A stretch of DNA of 64,000 nucleotides from CBINFS01 sp966250015 (lineage in GTDB: Bacteria > Bacteroidota > Rhodothermia > Rhodothermales > DASSAV01), in assembly GCA_966250015.1 (NCBI GenBank), contig CBINFS010000008.1, forward strand, positions 62,001 through 126,000. The letters are read 5' to 3'. Within the stretch, counting starts at the first letter, position 1, and every line of letters begins with the position of its first letter. This document shows positions 1 through 8,726 of the stretch, in pieces. The notes below the pieces were generated by a model. The model saw nothing but the letters and a program-made list of their open reading frames with translations. It was not told the DNA's origin and did no database searches. Position numbers and translations under genes: made by a program.

Positions 1-429
1 GGTGATCACGATTACCCCGTTAGACCCACGAATGCCGTACGTAGCCGCATCCGAACCCTTTAACACCCTGATCGACGCGATGTCGTACGGATTGATGTAG
101 AAGACGTTACCCGGCCCCGGCTCCGTGGGAAATCCGTCCATAATGTAGAGTGGCTCATTACCGGCCAGAATACTGGAGGTGCCCCGAATACGAATCGAGA
201 TGCCTCCGTTCTGCTCGATGACCTGTACCCCTGCGACTTTTCCCTCGAGCAACTCGTGTATGGTTCCGGAAGGAGAATCCTTGATGTCGGCGTCTGTTAC
301 CGTGTTGAATGGATCACCCTCTTCTTCCCGCGAGGTCGTACGTTCTGATGAGGCGCATGCGGCGACGAATAGAAGCATCGCCACGCTTCCCCATATTATT
401 TTTTGGTTGTGTAAAGCGAATCTTCCCAT
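1..429 (-). CDS. Stand-alone TonB plug-domain lipoprotein (partial, C-terminus outside window)
   Basis: The 143 visible residues begin with a lipoprotein signal (hydrophobic stretch ending in the lipobox VAAC, Cys about residue 25). A short polar linker follows, then a TonB plug domain: the typical plug segments IHELLEGKVAGVQV, ISIRIRGTSS, NEPLYIMDG and GSDAATYGIRGSNGVIVI are all readable. In SusC-type receptors this domain sits inside a beta-barrel. Here a lipid anchor precedes it, and the related protein at 5954-6454 ends right after the plug, so this one probably has no barrel either, although the end lies off the window. Start is the ATG at 429. It lies downstream of the SusD gene on the same strand, beyond a hairpin. 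Function unknown; a decoy or accessory plug for outer-membrane receptors is inference. Confidence 0.75.
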   Translation of the reverse strand, partial: MGRFALHNQKIIWGSVAMLLFVAACASSERTTSREEEGDPFNTVTDADIKDSPSGTIHELLEGKVAGVQVIEQNGGISIRIRGTSSILAGNEPLYIMDGFPTEPGPGNVFYINPYDIASIRVLKGSDAATYGIRGSNGVIVIT

Positions 430-590
430 GGCGAATTCCCTTTACCTCCGGGGGGTTTGAGATAGTGACGATGCTTCGGCGGATCCGATCAATTGTCACA
501 CATCATCCAACGTATAATCACGTAATAGCAAGAATACAAGTTTCAATACTTTAACAATTTTATCCAATAAGGACGCCCCTTGAAAATACA

Positions 591-618
591 AGGCCCGGCC
601 TGTCACCGGCCGGGCCTG
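591..618 (-). terminator. Hairpin after susD-like gene
   Basis: GC-rich inverted repeat with arms GGCCCGGC and GCCGGGCC around a short loop, about 40 bp past the SusD stop. On the minus strand it is followed by a weak T-rich stretch (TTGTATTTTC). Probable intrinsic terminator separating SusD from the plug lipoprotein. Confidence 0.55.
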
Positions 619-655
619 TAATGACGAATCTGCTATCCGTTCATCGATCGCCTCA

Positions 656-2182
656 TCAATACCCTGGATTCTGCGTCAGATTCGGGTTGGCGTCGAGCTG
701 CGACTGCGGAATCGGGAAGAGATTCCTGAACTCCTCACTGGGCTCCTTGAACTCCCACGTACCCGCTGTAAACTGCCCGAACCGAATGAGGTCCTGCCGA
801 CGCTTTTCTTCGTGGTTGAGCTCGCGAGAGCGCTCATCCAGGAGGAATTGCCCCATACCGCCCTGCGCCTGAATGTCGGCCATCGTCAGCGGTCTCGGCG
901 GGTCGAACGCACGTTCACGGACCGCGTTGATCAGGGGTAACGCCTCGGCTTCCCGCCCGAGCCGCCAGAGCGACTCTGCCTTGATCAGGTACATCTCCGC
1001 GAGGCGGAAGAAGGCGTAGTCGTTCTGCTGGTCACCGGAGGGATCGTTCGGGTCAACCGGCCACTTCAACGGGCGATAACCGTGGTGCTCACCGGCACCG
1101 GTGAGCGGAACTTCTTTGGTAAAGATCAGCGGATTTCCCTGGCGGTCCATCGCCGGCTCACCCGTGTAGAAGTTGTAGGCCTGACCCGTCAGAAACATGT
1201 TGCGGCGCAGGTCATCCTCTTCGAACCTGTCGTAATTACCGGGCAGCGACGCAAGACCGTTGCAGCATCCCTGCGGCCACTGGTTGTAGTGAAGAGTCTT
1301 GAAGCCGAACCCAAAGCCGGGGCCACCCTGCGCAACCTGCTGTAGTGCAAAGATGATTTCAGGCGATGTATGATTGTCGATGGCAAAGTTCTGGAAGAAG
1401 TCTTCGGCGAGCTGGAAGTAGCCTGAGTTGATGATCAAGTCGGCCTGTTCGATGGCCTTCTCATACATCGGCTCTCCTGCCCATACCTCGCTGTTCATGT
1501 ACATGCTGGCCAGAATGGCCCGCGCTACCCATTCCGTCACTCGTCCTTCATTGCCACCAGACCTTTCTTTTGGCAGATTCGGAATCGACTCGAGGAGCTC
1601 TTGTTCGATGAAATCAAAGGTTTCACGTCGTGAGGCCCGGGTAGGAGGATTATCGGGATCCGTCACGGCAACGGTAACGATCGGAACGCCTCCAAAGTGG
1701 TCCATCAAGATGTAGTAGTAAAACGCGCGCATAGTCCGGAGCTCGGCACGGAATTCATCCGCCCCAGGTACGGTGCTCCCCTCCAGGTTTTCAAGGACCG
1801 TGTTGGCGCGAGCGATCCCGGTATACGCGTCGTTCCAGGGACCGCTCGATGCCGGGTCTGTGGCCGTCCACGTGTGGGATTTCAGACGGCGAAAAACACC
1901 GCCGTCGTCCCAGTCCTGTCCGCGCGTCGGAACGATGCTCTCGTCCGTGGAAACCTGGCTCGCCCAGTAATACTGGCCCTCGGCTATCGGGTCGAGTGCC
2001 GCATATACGGGAACCAAAGCTGCGAGGAATTCCGCTTCCGTGCGATAAAAGTCCTGCGGAGAGACGACGTCGTACGTTCGCGGGTCGACGAGGTCATCAC
2101 AGCCGTTCAGGACCAGCATGACCGGAAGCAGCAATACAAAGGCTCCAAGTACACCCGCTCTATTCAAAATGTTGTATTTCAT
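656..2182 (-). CDS. SusD/RagB family glycan-binding outer-membrane lipoprotein
   Basis: Surface lipoprotein of about 508 residues that works as the lid and glycan-binding partner of the SusC barrel encoded just upstream. The N-terminus MKYNILNRAG is followed by a hydrophobic segment and the lipobox LNGC (Cys about 28). The segment VSPQDFYRTEAEFLAAL is the usual SusD N-terminal signature. TPR-like helices follow, and the C-terminal segments RLAEMYLIKAESLWRLG, INAVRERA, FLLDERSRELNHEEKRRQDLIRFGQF and NLFPIPQSQLDANPNLTQNPGY are typical SusD_RagB. An in-frame ATG 18 bp further upstream (2200) is possible, but the lipoprotein signal fits 2182. The gene follows SusC by about 70 bp and is co-transcribed. 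The substrate cannot be read from sequence. Confidence 0.93.
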   Translation of the reverse strand: MKYNILNRAGVLGAFVLLLPVMLVLNGCDDLVDPRTYDVVSPQDFYRTEAEFLAALVPVYAALDPIAEGQYYWASQVSTDESIVPTRGQDWDDGGVFRRLKSHTWTATDPASSGPWNDAYTGIARANTVLENLEGSTVPGADEFRAELRTMRAFYYYILMDHFGGVPIVTVAVTDPDNPPTRASRRETFDFIEQELLESIPNLPKERSGGNEGRVTEWVARAILASMYMNSEVWAGEPMYEKAIEQADLIINSGYFQLAEDFFQNFAIDNHTSPEIIFALQQVAQGGPGFGFGFKTLHYNQWPQGCCNGLASLPGNYDRFEEDDLRRNMFLTGQAYNFYTGEPAMDRQGNPLIFTKEVPLTGAGEHHGYRPLKWPVDPNDPSGDQQNDYAFFRLAEMYLIKAESLWRLGREAEALPLINAVRERAFDPPRPLTMADIQAQGGMGQFLLDERSRELNHEEKRRQDLIRFGQFTAGTWEFKEPSEEFRNLFPIPQSQLDANPNLTQNPGY

Positions 2183-2253
2183 GGCGTCTATTAGTTGCAT
2201 TCAGAGTATGCTGAATCAGAGGTTTAAGACTGTTTTCCTGTGCATCAGAGGCA

Positions 2254-5200
2254 TCAGAAGTTGAGATTGACGCCAAAAGTGAAGGTCCGAGGTCTCGGAT
2301 AGTTGAGGTAATCGACGCCAATTGCAGGCAAAGCTCCCGCATTGTTCGTCCTTACTTCCGGATCGAACCCATCGTATGGGGTGATGACGAAAAGATTGTT
2401 GGCCCTCACGTAGACTCGAGCCCTGTTGACCTGAGGTAAGTTGGTGAAGGTATACCCTACCACGAGGTAGTCCAGGCGCAGGAATGAGCCGTCCTGCACC
2501 CAACGCGACGAGTAGACCGGAGCTTCTGCAAGCGCCGAGCCGTCATCGAGCGCCTCCTTCAGGAAGTTGTTGTTTGTAAGGGCCTGGCTCTTTGTCGCGA
2601 ACGTCAGCGCCGTGTTGTTGAACACGTCCACCCCGGAGACGCCACGGAAGAAGATGCTGGCATCCCACTGCTTCCAGATCAGGCTCCCGGTGAGACCGTA
2701 ATTGAGCTTTGGCCAGGGATTACCGATGATCACGCGGTCCTCTGTGGAAGGAGAGGTCGTCGTTCCGATGATCCTGTCACCAATTCCGTCTCCATCCGTG
2801 TCTTCGTAATCGTTGAAGACCTGACGGCCTTCGGAATTGATCTCCACAAACTCAGGTCCATAGAACGAGGCTACCGGCTCACCCGCGATTATGATCTGGG
2901 ATTGGACGCCCGTCAGACCCGGCCCGCTGACGCTACCATATACGATTCGGTCGCGTCCTCCGCCCAGACTGACCACCTCGTTTTTGTTTGTGCTCAGGTT
3001 GGCGTTGAGCGTGAAAGTCATGTCGTTCCGATCGATCACGATCCCCTGAAGGGCAAACTCGAAGCCCGTATTCCGCATCGAACCGATGTTTTCGATACGG
3101 GTGCTGACGACGGCGGGCTGAGGCACGTCTACTTCAACGAGGAGGTTGTCGGTATCCTTGTTGTAGTATTCGATGGAACCGGTCAAACGGCCATCCCACA
3201 GTCCATAATCGAGACCGACGTTGAACGTAGCGGTCTCCTCCCATTGCAGGTTGGGGTTGGCAAACTGGTTCGGAGCAACGCCTACAAATACGTTCTGTCC
3301 GAATACAGCCCGGTTACCCGGCGCCAGCGTTTGAAGAGCCCGGTAGTTGCCGATCTCCTGGTTACCGGTCTCGCCGTATCCAACACGCAGTTTCAGATCC
3401 GAAAAGACTGCCGGAAGTGACAGGTCCTCGCTGATACGCCAAGCTGCAGCGCCGGAAGGGAAGTAACCCCAACGTTTTTCCTCGCCGAACCGGGACGAGC
3501 CGTCACGCCGCAACGACAGCTGGAGCAGGTAGCGGCCGTTGTAATCATAGTTGATACGTCCGAACGTAGAAGCCAGCCTGTTCTCGTTTTTGAACGAATA
3601 CGGGATCAGTCCCTGAGCGGCGCCGCCACCCAGGTTGTTCCACTGCCAGAAGTCCGTGATGAAGGACTCCGCAGCGGCCCCGAATCCCTCGCGAACCCAG
3701 TCCTGATAGGAAAAGCCGACGACCGCATTGACGACGTGCCGACCAATTGCCTGATCGTAGCTCAACGTCGTTTCGAGTAGTCTCGACTTTCTCTGGGATT
3801 CATCCTGTTCAGCGCGTCCACTGGTCGGCGCTCCCCATGGTGAGTTGGATGGGAAATACGTCCGACGCGTGGCCTCAGACAACTCACCACCAACGTTGAC
3901 CTGAGCCGTAAGTGCATTGGTGATGTCCAGCGCCGCCGTCAGGTTACCGACCGTTCGGCTGGACGACGTGACGTCGTCGATCTGAAGTGTGGTTGCGACC
4001 GGGTTTCTCGTCGAGTTCGAATACTCGAAGAACGTATCGTCCGGGTTGCGAACCGGATAGGTCGGGTTAAACTGAACCACACCGGCGATGGCGCCGCCGA
4101 TGAAACCAGCGGTTTCCGGGTTAGGAATGTGCTGGTCCCGAATGACTGCAGTACTGAGATTGAGCCCGAAACGGAGACGCCCGCCGAACGCCTGATGGTC
4201 GGCATTAAAACGGCCGGTCAACCGTTCCTGCCCGGTTTTGATCACAATGCCTTGCTCGTCGTCATACCCGACAGATGCGCGATACTGGGTGTTCTGCACA
4301 CCACCCGAGAGCGCCAGGTTATGCTGTTGCGAAACGCTCGTCCTCAGCAGTTCTCTCTGCCAATCCGTGTCGACGTTGCCGAGGTTATCCAGGCGATCCT
4401 GCGGCAGATTACCTGCGCTTACCTGTTGCCGGATGAAGTTTTCGTACTCGCTTGCCGAGAGCAAATCGAGCGTACGTGCTACGGAAGACGCCGAAACGGA
4501 ACCACTGTACTCCACCTGGAGCCGACCGGCGGCGCCGCTTTTCGTCGTGATCAGCACAACACCGTTGGCGCCACGCGCCCCGTAGATGGCCGTAGCAGCA
4601 GCATCCTTGAGCACGTCCATCGTTTCAATGTCGTTGGGATTGATGAAGCTCAACGGGTTACGCGGCGTGCCACCAATGTTATTACCGCCACCGGGAGCAA
4701 ATCCACTCGGATCGATCGGGACACCGTCAATCACGTACAGCGGATCGTTGGAAGCGTTGATGGACGTGCCTCCTCTGATTCGTACCACCGCCCCTGCCCC
4801 CGGCTCGCCGTTGCTCCGAATAACCTGAACGCCAGCGGTACGCCCCTGAAGCAGTTCCTGCGGTGAAGACGTCAGGCCAATGTCCGCTTCAGCTATTTCG
4901 ACCGAAGACACGGAGCCCGTAAGGGCCTCTCGGCGCTGCACACCATAGCCAATGGCAACAACCTCACCGAGTACAGCGATGTCTTCCCTCAAGGTAACAT
5001 TTATCGTTTGCTGATCTCCAACCGGAATTTCCTGCTGTTGGTAACCGACGAAGGAAAAGACGAGCACTGCATCGGGCCCTGGCACCGAAAGTGAGTACCG
5101 GCCCTCTACGTCCGTGGTGGTGCCTATTGTGGTATTCTGTACGACCACATTAACACCCGGGAGCGGCGTATTCGTGGACGCATCGGTCACCACACCCGTG

Positions 5201-5286
5201 ATGGTCCTTTGCTGACCGAATGCGGTGCCGACGCAAACGAACAGCATGATCCAGATGGAAAACAGCTTCGTGACATTCTGTGTCAT
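2254..5286 (-). CDS. SusC/RagA family TonB-dependent outer-membrane transporter
   Basis: TonB-linked glycan (or peptide) importer of about 1010 residues. Order: signal peptide ending near TAFGQQ; carboxypeptidase-regulatory-like domain about 28-105 (ITGVVTDASTNTPLPGVNV, FSFVGYQQQ); plug domain about 113-255 with the SusC signature (VRIRGGTSINASNDPLYVIDG, VLKDAAATAIYGARGANGVVLIT); then a 22-strand-type beta-barrel ending in the aromatic C-terminus FGVNLNF. The start at 5286 is chosen over an in-frame ATG at 5316 because GGAG lies 5 nt before it and the signal peptide then begins cleanly (MTQNVTKLF). Paired with the SusD gene downstream. A long AT-rich leader lies upstream. No glycoside hydrolase is adjacent, so the substrate is open. 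Confidence 0.95.
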   Translation of the reverse strand: MTQNVTKLFSIWIMLFVCVGTAFGQQRTITGVVTDASTNTPLPGVNVVVQNTTIGTTTDVEGRYSLSVPGPDAVLVFSFVGYQQQEIPVGDQQTINVTLREDIAVLGEVVAIGYGVQRREALTGSVSSVEIAEADIGLTSSPQELLQGRTAGVQVIRSNGEPGAGAVVRIRGGTSINASNDPLYVIDGVPIDPSGFAPGGGNNIGGTPRNPLSFINPNDIETMDVLKDAAATAIYGARGANGVVLITTKSGAAGRLQVEYSGSVSASSVARTLDLLSASEYENFIRQQVSAGNLPQDRLDNLGNVDTDWQRELLRTSVSQQHNLALSGGVQNTQYRASVGYDDEQGIVIKTGQERLTGRFNADHQAFGGRLRFGLNLSTAVIRDQHIPNPETAGFIGGAIAGVVQFNPTYPVRNPDDTFFEYSNSTRNPVATTLQIDDVTSSSRTVGNLTAALDITNALTAQVNVGGELSEATRRTYFPSNSPWGAPTSGRAEQDESQRKSRLLETTLSYDQAIGRHVVNAVVGFSYQDWVREGFGAAAESFITDFWQWNNLGGGAAQGLIPYSFKNENRLASTFGRINYDYNGRYLLQLSLRRDGSSRFGEEKRWGYFPSGAAAWRISEDLSLPAVFSDLKLRVGYGETGNQEIGNYRALQTLAPGNRAVFGQNVFVGVAPNQFANPNLQWEETATFNVGLDYGLWDGRLTGSIEYYNKDTDNLLVEVDVPQPAVVSTRIENIGSMRNTGFEFALQGIVIDRNDMTFTLNANLSTNKNEVVSLGGGRDRIVYGSVSGPGLTGVQSQIIIAGEPVASFYGPEFVEINSEGRQVFNDYEDTDGDGIGDRIIGTTTSPSTEDRVIIGNPWPKLNYGLTGSLIWKQWDASIFFRGVSGVDVFNNTALTFATKSQALTNNNFLKEALDDGSALAEAPVYSSRWVQDGSFLRLDYLVVGYTFTNLPQVNRARVYVRANNLFVITPYDGFDPEVRTNNAGALPAIGVDYLNYPRPRTFTFGVNLNF

Positions 5287-5953
5287 AGTTGCTCCGTTTG
5301 AGTTATGAAGTGGCACGAAAAGAGGTCGAAATGCCAGTTCTGACTTCGTTTATAAAGTCCACCGTCTTCGCAAACGCACGTGCCGGTTATCGATTTACCA
5401 AATCGTGCGACTAAAGAGAGCGATCAACACTACCTGCCCCGCCCCTACCGCATCACGCTCGAAGCAAGAAATGCCACAAATCGAGGAGACTACTTACGGT
5501 TACAAGATCGAAGACGTAGTGAAGAGTATGAATATGGACGGGAGAAATGCAAGGGAGGAATTTGTGGACTATGACTCGAAAATCGGCGATTCATATGGGA
5601 AACGCCTATTTCGACCTTCGCTTATTTAAGCACGAACCGTTGATAACCTGCGTTTTCCAAAGAAAAAAAGAAAGCAAGCCTACAATCTTCAAAGATTTAT
5701 AATTTTGGGGGTCTTTTTATCCCGATCGAGTTACGAAAAAATTACCTTCTACCAAACGCGCATTCAATGCGCAGAAAATGCGATAGATGGGACATCAGAC
5801 ATGCTGAAGGTACTCACACAAGAAGCATGTTCATAAACCGCGAAAAAGAAAGCAAAAAACAGGAAGGATTTTTGCAAGCATGAGGTACTATAAACGGATC
5901 ATTAAAATGCTAATCTGGGCGCATTAAAGTATGAGTCCGTGACGCATCTTGTG
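5287..5953. other. 667-bp AT-rich intergenic region upstream of susC
   Basis: No convincing gene: the short open frames here have no ribosome site and low-complexity products. The region is clearly more AT-rich than its surroundings. It should hold the susC promoter and leader. One perfect dyad is visible at 5758-5772 (arms GCGCATT and AATGCGC, one-base spacer), which could be an operator. Confidence 0.5.
5758..5772. promoter_or_regulatory. Perfect 7-bp dyad, possible operator
   Basis: Inverted repeat GCGCATT / AATGCGC with a single-base centre inside the AT-rich gap between susC and the plug lipoprotein gene. It has no T-run, so a protein-binding site is more likely than a terminator. It is about 470 bp upstream of susC, and its link to that gene is inference. 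Confidence 0.3.
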
Positions 5954-6454
5954 TTACTCCTGCCCGCCGTGCTTAGTCGTTATGATTATAACGCCGTTGC
6001 CTCCCCTCGCTCCGTATATGGCGGTGGTGCCGGCGTCTTTTAACACCTCGATCGATTCGATGTCCCAAACGTTGATCCCGGAGAGCGCCCCTCCGGGTCC
6101 AGGCTGAAAAGGTACACCATCGACCACGTATAAGGGCTCGTTCTGATCGTTGAATGAGGACACTCCCCTTATTCTGACGCTGATCCCTCCGGGGGTTTCT
6201 CTTACGATGACCCCACTCACTCGGCCTTTTAGAAGGTCCTGCACGCTATTGTAGTGCCTTTTTTCTAAATCATCGGCAGCAACTTTCTCCACGGAACCGG
6301 TGATTTCATCCTCAGCCTGTGAGCTGTAGCCGATGTTGACCCGACGCGCCTCATCAACCTCGGCTGGTTCGGCGGACTCCTTCGACGAGCCACAGCCCGT
6401 GACGAGGAGAAGGGCTATCACGAGGCTCATGAAAGTGAAATGGCGCTGGTTCAT
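5954..6454 (-). CDS. Stand-alone TonB plug-domain lipoprotein (complete)
   Basis: Complete 166-residue protein. The lipoprotein signal ends in the lipobox VTGC (Cys about 21), a polar acidic linker follows, and one TonB/SusC plug domain runs from about residue 45 to the end. The plug contains ISVRIRGVSS, NEPLYVVDGVPFQ, IESIEVLKDAG and TTAIYGARGGNGVIIITTK, and the protein stops eight residues later (HGGQE end). There is no barrel, no TonB box and no transmembrane strand. The ATG at 6454 has a strong GGGGGAGG ribosome site 8 nt upstream; the GTG just before it is less likely. It is a paralogue of the truncated protein at 1-429, and the two bracket the SusC/SusD pair. The family occurs in Bacteroidota, but I know of no assigned function. 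Confidence 0.85.
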   Translation of the reverse strand: MNQRHFTFMSLVIALLLVTGCGSSKESAEPAEVDEARRVNIGYSSQAEDEITGSVEKVAADDLEKRHYNSVQDLLKGRVSGVIVRETPGGISVRIRGVSSFNDQNEPLYVVDGVPFQPGPGGALSGINVWDIESIEVLKDAGTTAIYGARGGNGVIIITTKHGGQE

Positions 6455-6575
6455 GGTGTCCACCTCCCCCGTTTGATCGCGTGTATTGGCAACCCGAGCA
6501 TTTCCGAACTGGGAATTTCCCTTAAGTTAAATATACACTTGTCTTCTCTCGAATCCTCGTCTGGGCACAAAAATG

Positions 6576-6605
6576 AAAAAGCCCCGCGCTGAGGCGGGGC
6601 TTTTT
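6576..6605 (-). terminator. Strong bidirectional intrinsic terminator
   Basis: Stem GCCCCGC / GCGGGGC with a six-base loop, flanked by A-run and T-run on both sides, so it can stop transcription in either direction. It lies between the mini-ORF (6644-6685) and the start of the plug lipoprotein gene. It could end the gal/deaminase operon or act as an attenuator in the lipoprotein leader. Confidence 0.85.
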
Positions 6606-6643
6606 CCATTTCTATAGCTGTCCGGGAGCCCGGCAAGCTGTCG

Positions 6644-6685
6644 CTAGCAGGCTACACCAGAGGCTCCCATCTGCGTGTCAGACAT
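6644..6685 (-). CDS. 13-codon mini-ORF with near-perfect Shine-Dalgarno (leader peptide or small protein)
   Basis: ATG at 6685 is preceded by CGGAGGTGATCCT, an almost full-length anti-16S match ending 4-5 nt before the start. This is the strongest ribosome site I found in the window. The frame encodes MSDTQMGASGVAC and then TAG. A rho-independent terminator follows about 40 nt later (6576-6605). It could be a leader peptide for the plug lipoprotein gene, a stand-alone small peptide with a C-terminal Cys, or a chance frame. The codons do not repeat one amino acid as a classical attenuator would. Coding status is unproven. Confidence 0.35.
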   Translation of the reverse strand: MSDTQMGASGVAC

Positions 6686-6793
6686 AGGATCACCTCCGTT
6701 GGTAAGGGCTGGGACAAACACACCGGCTACCGCCCAGTAACGCAACCGATGCAGCGTGAAATGCCCGAAGACTCCATACCAACTCGTGCTTTT

Positions 6794-7579
6794 TCACATG
6801 GTTCCGACGTCGTTGCCACGCACATGTGGACCTGAAGCTGAACGGTCGCACAGCGCCGTCACGTCTGGGTGTAATCGCAGAAAGGAAGCGGGCAGCATCG
6901 TCGTGACGCCTGTCTCCAACAGCCGGCGCAAGATGATTCTCTTTTCTTTTCCGCTGATCAGGAGCACGATCTTCCTGGCCCTCAAAATATCGCCCATGCC
7001 GAGGGTCAGCCCGCGTCGCGGCCGGTCTTTTACCGACGCGATCATGGCATGCCCGCGGGACGTCTCTGATAGCTCGACGACGTGAGCGGTATCGCTCAGC
7101 ACCTCCGCCGGCTCATTTAACCCCAGGTGACCGTTCACGCCAATTCCCAGCAGGCAAAGATCAATGGGTCCGATTTTGTCCAGTAGCCCGGTCACGCGCC
7201 GGCATTCGGCCTCGAGATCGGGCGCATTCCCGTCGAAACCGAAGTAACGCCCCTCGTCGACGCCAAGTGGTACGAGCACGTGCTTCTGCAGATAAGACTC
7301 ACAGCTCCCCTCATCGTTGGCCGATAATCCTGCCCACTCGTCGAGCTTGAGAATACGTACCCTATCGTAAAGTGCTGGATCTTCGTTCCGGTCAATGGCG
7401 AGCAGCTCATACGTGCGGGTCGGCGTGTTGCCGGTCGGAAGGCAGAGGAGAGAATCGGGTTTCGATCGCACCAAGCCGGAGACGATCTCCATCGCCTTCC
7501 GGCTCATTCCTTCATACGTCTCGAAAACTTCGAGTTGGAAACCAGGGCCGATTCGGTACCGCGTGCTCGGGTCATTCAT
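6794..7579 (-). CDS. Glucosamine/galactosamine-6-phosphate deaminase (NagB/AgaI family)
   Basis: 261-residue cytoplasmic enzyme that isomerises and deaminates an amino-sugar 6-phosphate to a keto-sugar phosphate plus ammonia. Visible family motifs: the phosphate loop LCLPTGNTPTRTY (about 44-56), KLDEWAGL with the catalytic Asp (about 78-85), LGIGVNGHLGLNEP with catalytic Asn/His/Glu (about 142-155), and the C-terminal PASFLRLHPDVTALCD. The sequence around SCESYLQKHVLVPLG and IDLCLLGIGVNGHLG looks closer to AgaI (galactosamine-6-P) than to NagB, by memory only. It ends the leftward galT-kinase-symporter-oxidoreductase-deaminase run, 9 bp after the oxidoreductase. No amino-sugar kinase or deacetylase is nearby. 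Confidence 0.85.
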   Translation of the reverse strand: MNDPSTRYRIGPGFQLEVFETYEGMSRKAMEIVSGLVRSKPDSLLCLPTGNTPTRTYELLAIDRNEDPALYDRVRILKLDEWAGLSANDEGSCESYLQKHVLVPLGVDEGRYFGFDGNAPDLEAECRRVTGLLDKIGPIDLCLLGIGVNGHLGLNEPAEVLSDTAHVVELSETSRGHAMIASVKDRPRRGLTLGMGDILRARKIVLLISGKEKRIILRRLLETGVTTMLPASFLRLHPDVTALCDRSASGPHVRGNDVGTM

Positions 7580-7588
7580 ACGGGCATA

Positions 7589-8677
7589 TCACCTGTCATC
7601 CGGTTTCCACAAATCAAACGGAATGGAGGCGTTTGATTTGAACGGCAATCTGACCTTTTTACCCTTCCCCGCCGATTCGTATGCAGCGAAGAGGGCTTCC
7701 AGGACGACACGCCCGTCTTCTCCCGTGACGAGTGGTTGCTCGTCGTGCAAGACGCAGTCGATAAAATGGTCCATCTCCTGAGGGAAGCCGTAATTCCAGG
7801 ATTCCTCGTAAATGGTGAAAGACCAGCCCGTCGTTGAACCGGCTTTTTCGACGGCATAATCGTAACCAACAGCACTGTAGGTTTCGATCGAGTTTCCGTG
7901 GAGCAGATCTGCGTAGGCGACACCCTGCGACCCATGCACTTCCGCCCGATCGTCCATACCTCCGAGCTTGGTCCAGCTCTCCTCCGCCATCGCCATGGCG
8001 CCGTTTTCAAACTCGAGTATGAGAATCGAGTTATCGTCCCCCTTCGTTTTGTCACCGTGTACGTAGGTGCCCATCTGCGCGTAGACGGTCTCGATCGGGG
8101 ATCGATCCAGCATCCACCTGAAGAAAGCAATGGCGTGGCAGCCCATATCCATCGTCACACCGCCACCAGACCGGTTTACGTCCCAGAAATGGGGGGCGTG
8201 GGGGCCATCGTGTTTCTCCGACTGTTTGACGAGCACGGGTTTACCGAGCGCCCCGCTATCGAGCAGCTGCTTCAGCCGAACGTACTTCGGGGCGAAACAC
8301 AGCTCTTCCGCATACATGAGCTTGACCCCTGCTCGCTTGCAGGCGTCGATCATTTCGTCCGCCTGCTTGAGGTTGAGGCACAGCGGCTTTTCGCAAATGA
8401 CGTGTTTACCGGCGGCTGCCGCCTCCACCGTGATCGGATGGTGCAGTTCGTTGGGTGCGCAGATCACAACCACGTCGATCTCGTCCATTTCCAACATGCG
8501 GCGGTAATCCGTAAGCGCATGCGGTATCCCAAAACGCGAGGCAAAACGTTCGGCGTTGCCGGGTGTGGGTGAGGCCACGGCAAACAACTCCGCCTTGTGA
8601 TTCCGCTGAAACGATTCGGCATGTATCGACGCAATAAACTGCGAACCGACCAGACCAATGCGTACCGGCTTTTCCAT
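7589..8677 (-). CDS. Gfo/Idh/MocA family oxidoreductase (cytoplasmic)
   Basis: 362 residues. The N-terminal Rossmann NAD(P) domain starts at IGLVGSQFIASIHAESF and carries the conserved CEKPL motif (catalytic Lys) near residue 95. The C-terminal alpha/beta domain includes GGGVTMDMGCHAIAFFRWML, where the DMGCH Asp/His are the usual catalytic pair. There is no signal peptide, so it acts in the cytoplasm. Family members oxidise or reduce a hydroxyl of a sugar, inositol or sugar acid with NAD(P). It lies 9 bp before the deaminase gene and about 50 bp after the symporter gene, so its substrate is probably a sugar imported by that symporter. Exact substrate unknown. Confidence 0.9.
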   Translation of the reverse strand: MEKPVRIGLVGSQFIASIHAESFQRNHKAELFAVASPTPGNAERFASRFGIPHALTDYRRMLEMDEIDVVVICAPNELHHPITVEAAAAGKHVICEKPLCLNLKQADEMIDACKRAGVKLMYAEELCFAPKYVRLKQLLDSGALGKPVLVKQSEKHDGPHAPHFWDVNRSGGGVTMDMGCHAIAFFRWMLDRSPIETVYAQMGTYVHGDKTKGDDNSILILEFENGAMAMAEESWTKLGGMDDRAEVHGSQGVAYADLLHGNSIETYSAVGYDYAVEKAGSTTGWSFTIYEESWNYGFPQEMDHFIDCVLHDEQPLVTGEDGRVVLEALFAAYESAGKGKKVRLPFKSNASIPFDLWKPDDR

Positions 8678-8726
8678 GACAGCACCCGGAGTAAAGTTGC
8701 GTTAATGTTTGATCACGCTCCGGACG

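Noticed and set aside
5380..5629. Two overlapping short open frames in the AT-rich gap upstream of susC
   Set aside because: No ribosome site, no recognisable domain, unlike neighbouring codon use, and two frames overlap; chance frames.
6686..6697. GGATCACCTCC on the plus strand resembles the 3' end of 16S rRNA
   Set aside because: No rRNA sequence around it; on the minus strand it is simply the strong ribosome site of the mini-ORF.
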